The position numbers and the translations under genes were made by a program. Below the pieces are notes generated by a model. It saw nothing but the letters and a program-made list of their open reading frames with translations, made no database searches and had not been told where the DNA came from. From Candidatus Zhuqueibacterota bacterium (GTDB lineage: Bacteria > Zhuqueibacterota > Zhuqueibacteria > Residuimicrobiales > Krinioviventaceae), in the NCBI GenBank assembly GCA_016929295.1, contig JAFGJB010000231.1, forward strand, positions 1 through 35,899: a DNA stretch of 35,899 bases. Direction: 5' to 3'. Shown here in pieces: positions 35,770-35,899 of this stretch. Within the stretch, counting starts at the first letter, position 1. Each line of letters starts with the position of its first letter.

Positions 35770-35899
35770 ATGAGCGGAAGGTTACTTTTACTGACTGTGC
35801 TTTTTGTTGGTTTTGCGTTTGCCCAGGATACTTCGATCTTGTGGCAGGACAACTTTGACGACGACGAAGAATTCCCCCTCACCGATGTCGGCTGGTGGT
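35770..35899 (+). CDS. start of a secreted protein (3' truncated by window edge)
   Basis: AGGAGG SD then 'MSGRLLLLTVLFVGFAFAQDTSILWQDNFDDDEEFPLTDVGWW...'; clear signal peptide, frame open to window end. Confidence 0.65.
   Translation, partial: MSGRLLLLTVLFVGFAFAQDTSILWQDNFDDDEEFPLTDVGWW

Overview
The window is a gene-dense bacterial chromosome segment. C-terminal motifs of the type 'NYPNPFNPTTTIQYSL...SGIYFYKLQ...KKMILIK' and a PorV-like protein suggest the FCB group (KSB1/Calditrichota-like); this assignment is inference. From left to right it carries: the 3' end of a sorting-domain (CTD) protein, a PorV/PorQ-like protein, a C-type-lectin-like lipoprotein and a SurA/PpiC-like lipoprotein; an EamA transporter; a minus-strand RND efflux set (one adaptor, two different permeases); small membrane ORFs; an APC transporter separated from its tandem USP domains by one in-frame TAG; a CTD protein on the minus strand; a FadL-family protein; and a CTD-bearing arylsulfotransferase. 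These are followed by a stand-alone KAS III-like enzyme, a PAPS-type sulfotransferase, a repeat-containing lipoprotein (minus strand), a DUF1302-like barrel + MMPL/RND + LolA-like trio, ATP sulfurylase, APS kinase, a membrane protein, a creatininase-family protein and the start of another secreted protein. The main hypothesis is that about 19.4-32.9 kb is a sulfated-lipid (or other sulfated acyl/ketide metabolite) synthesis and envelope-export locus: PAPS supply, sulfotransferase, ketosynthase, MMPL/LolA-like/barrel transport and a surface-sorted arylsulfotransferase. Other notable items are the amber-split APC-USP gene, an orphan CTD relic, an A-B-A'-B' repeat lipoprotein, three families of intergenic inverted repeats, two probable coding relics and a possible small RNA. 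All family calls come from reading the sequence; no searches were run.
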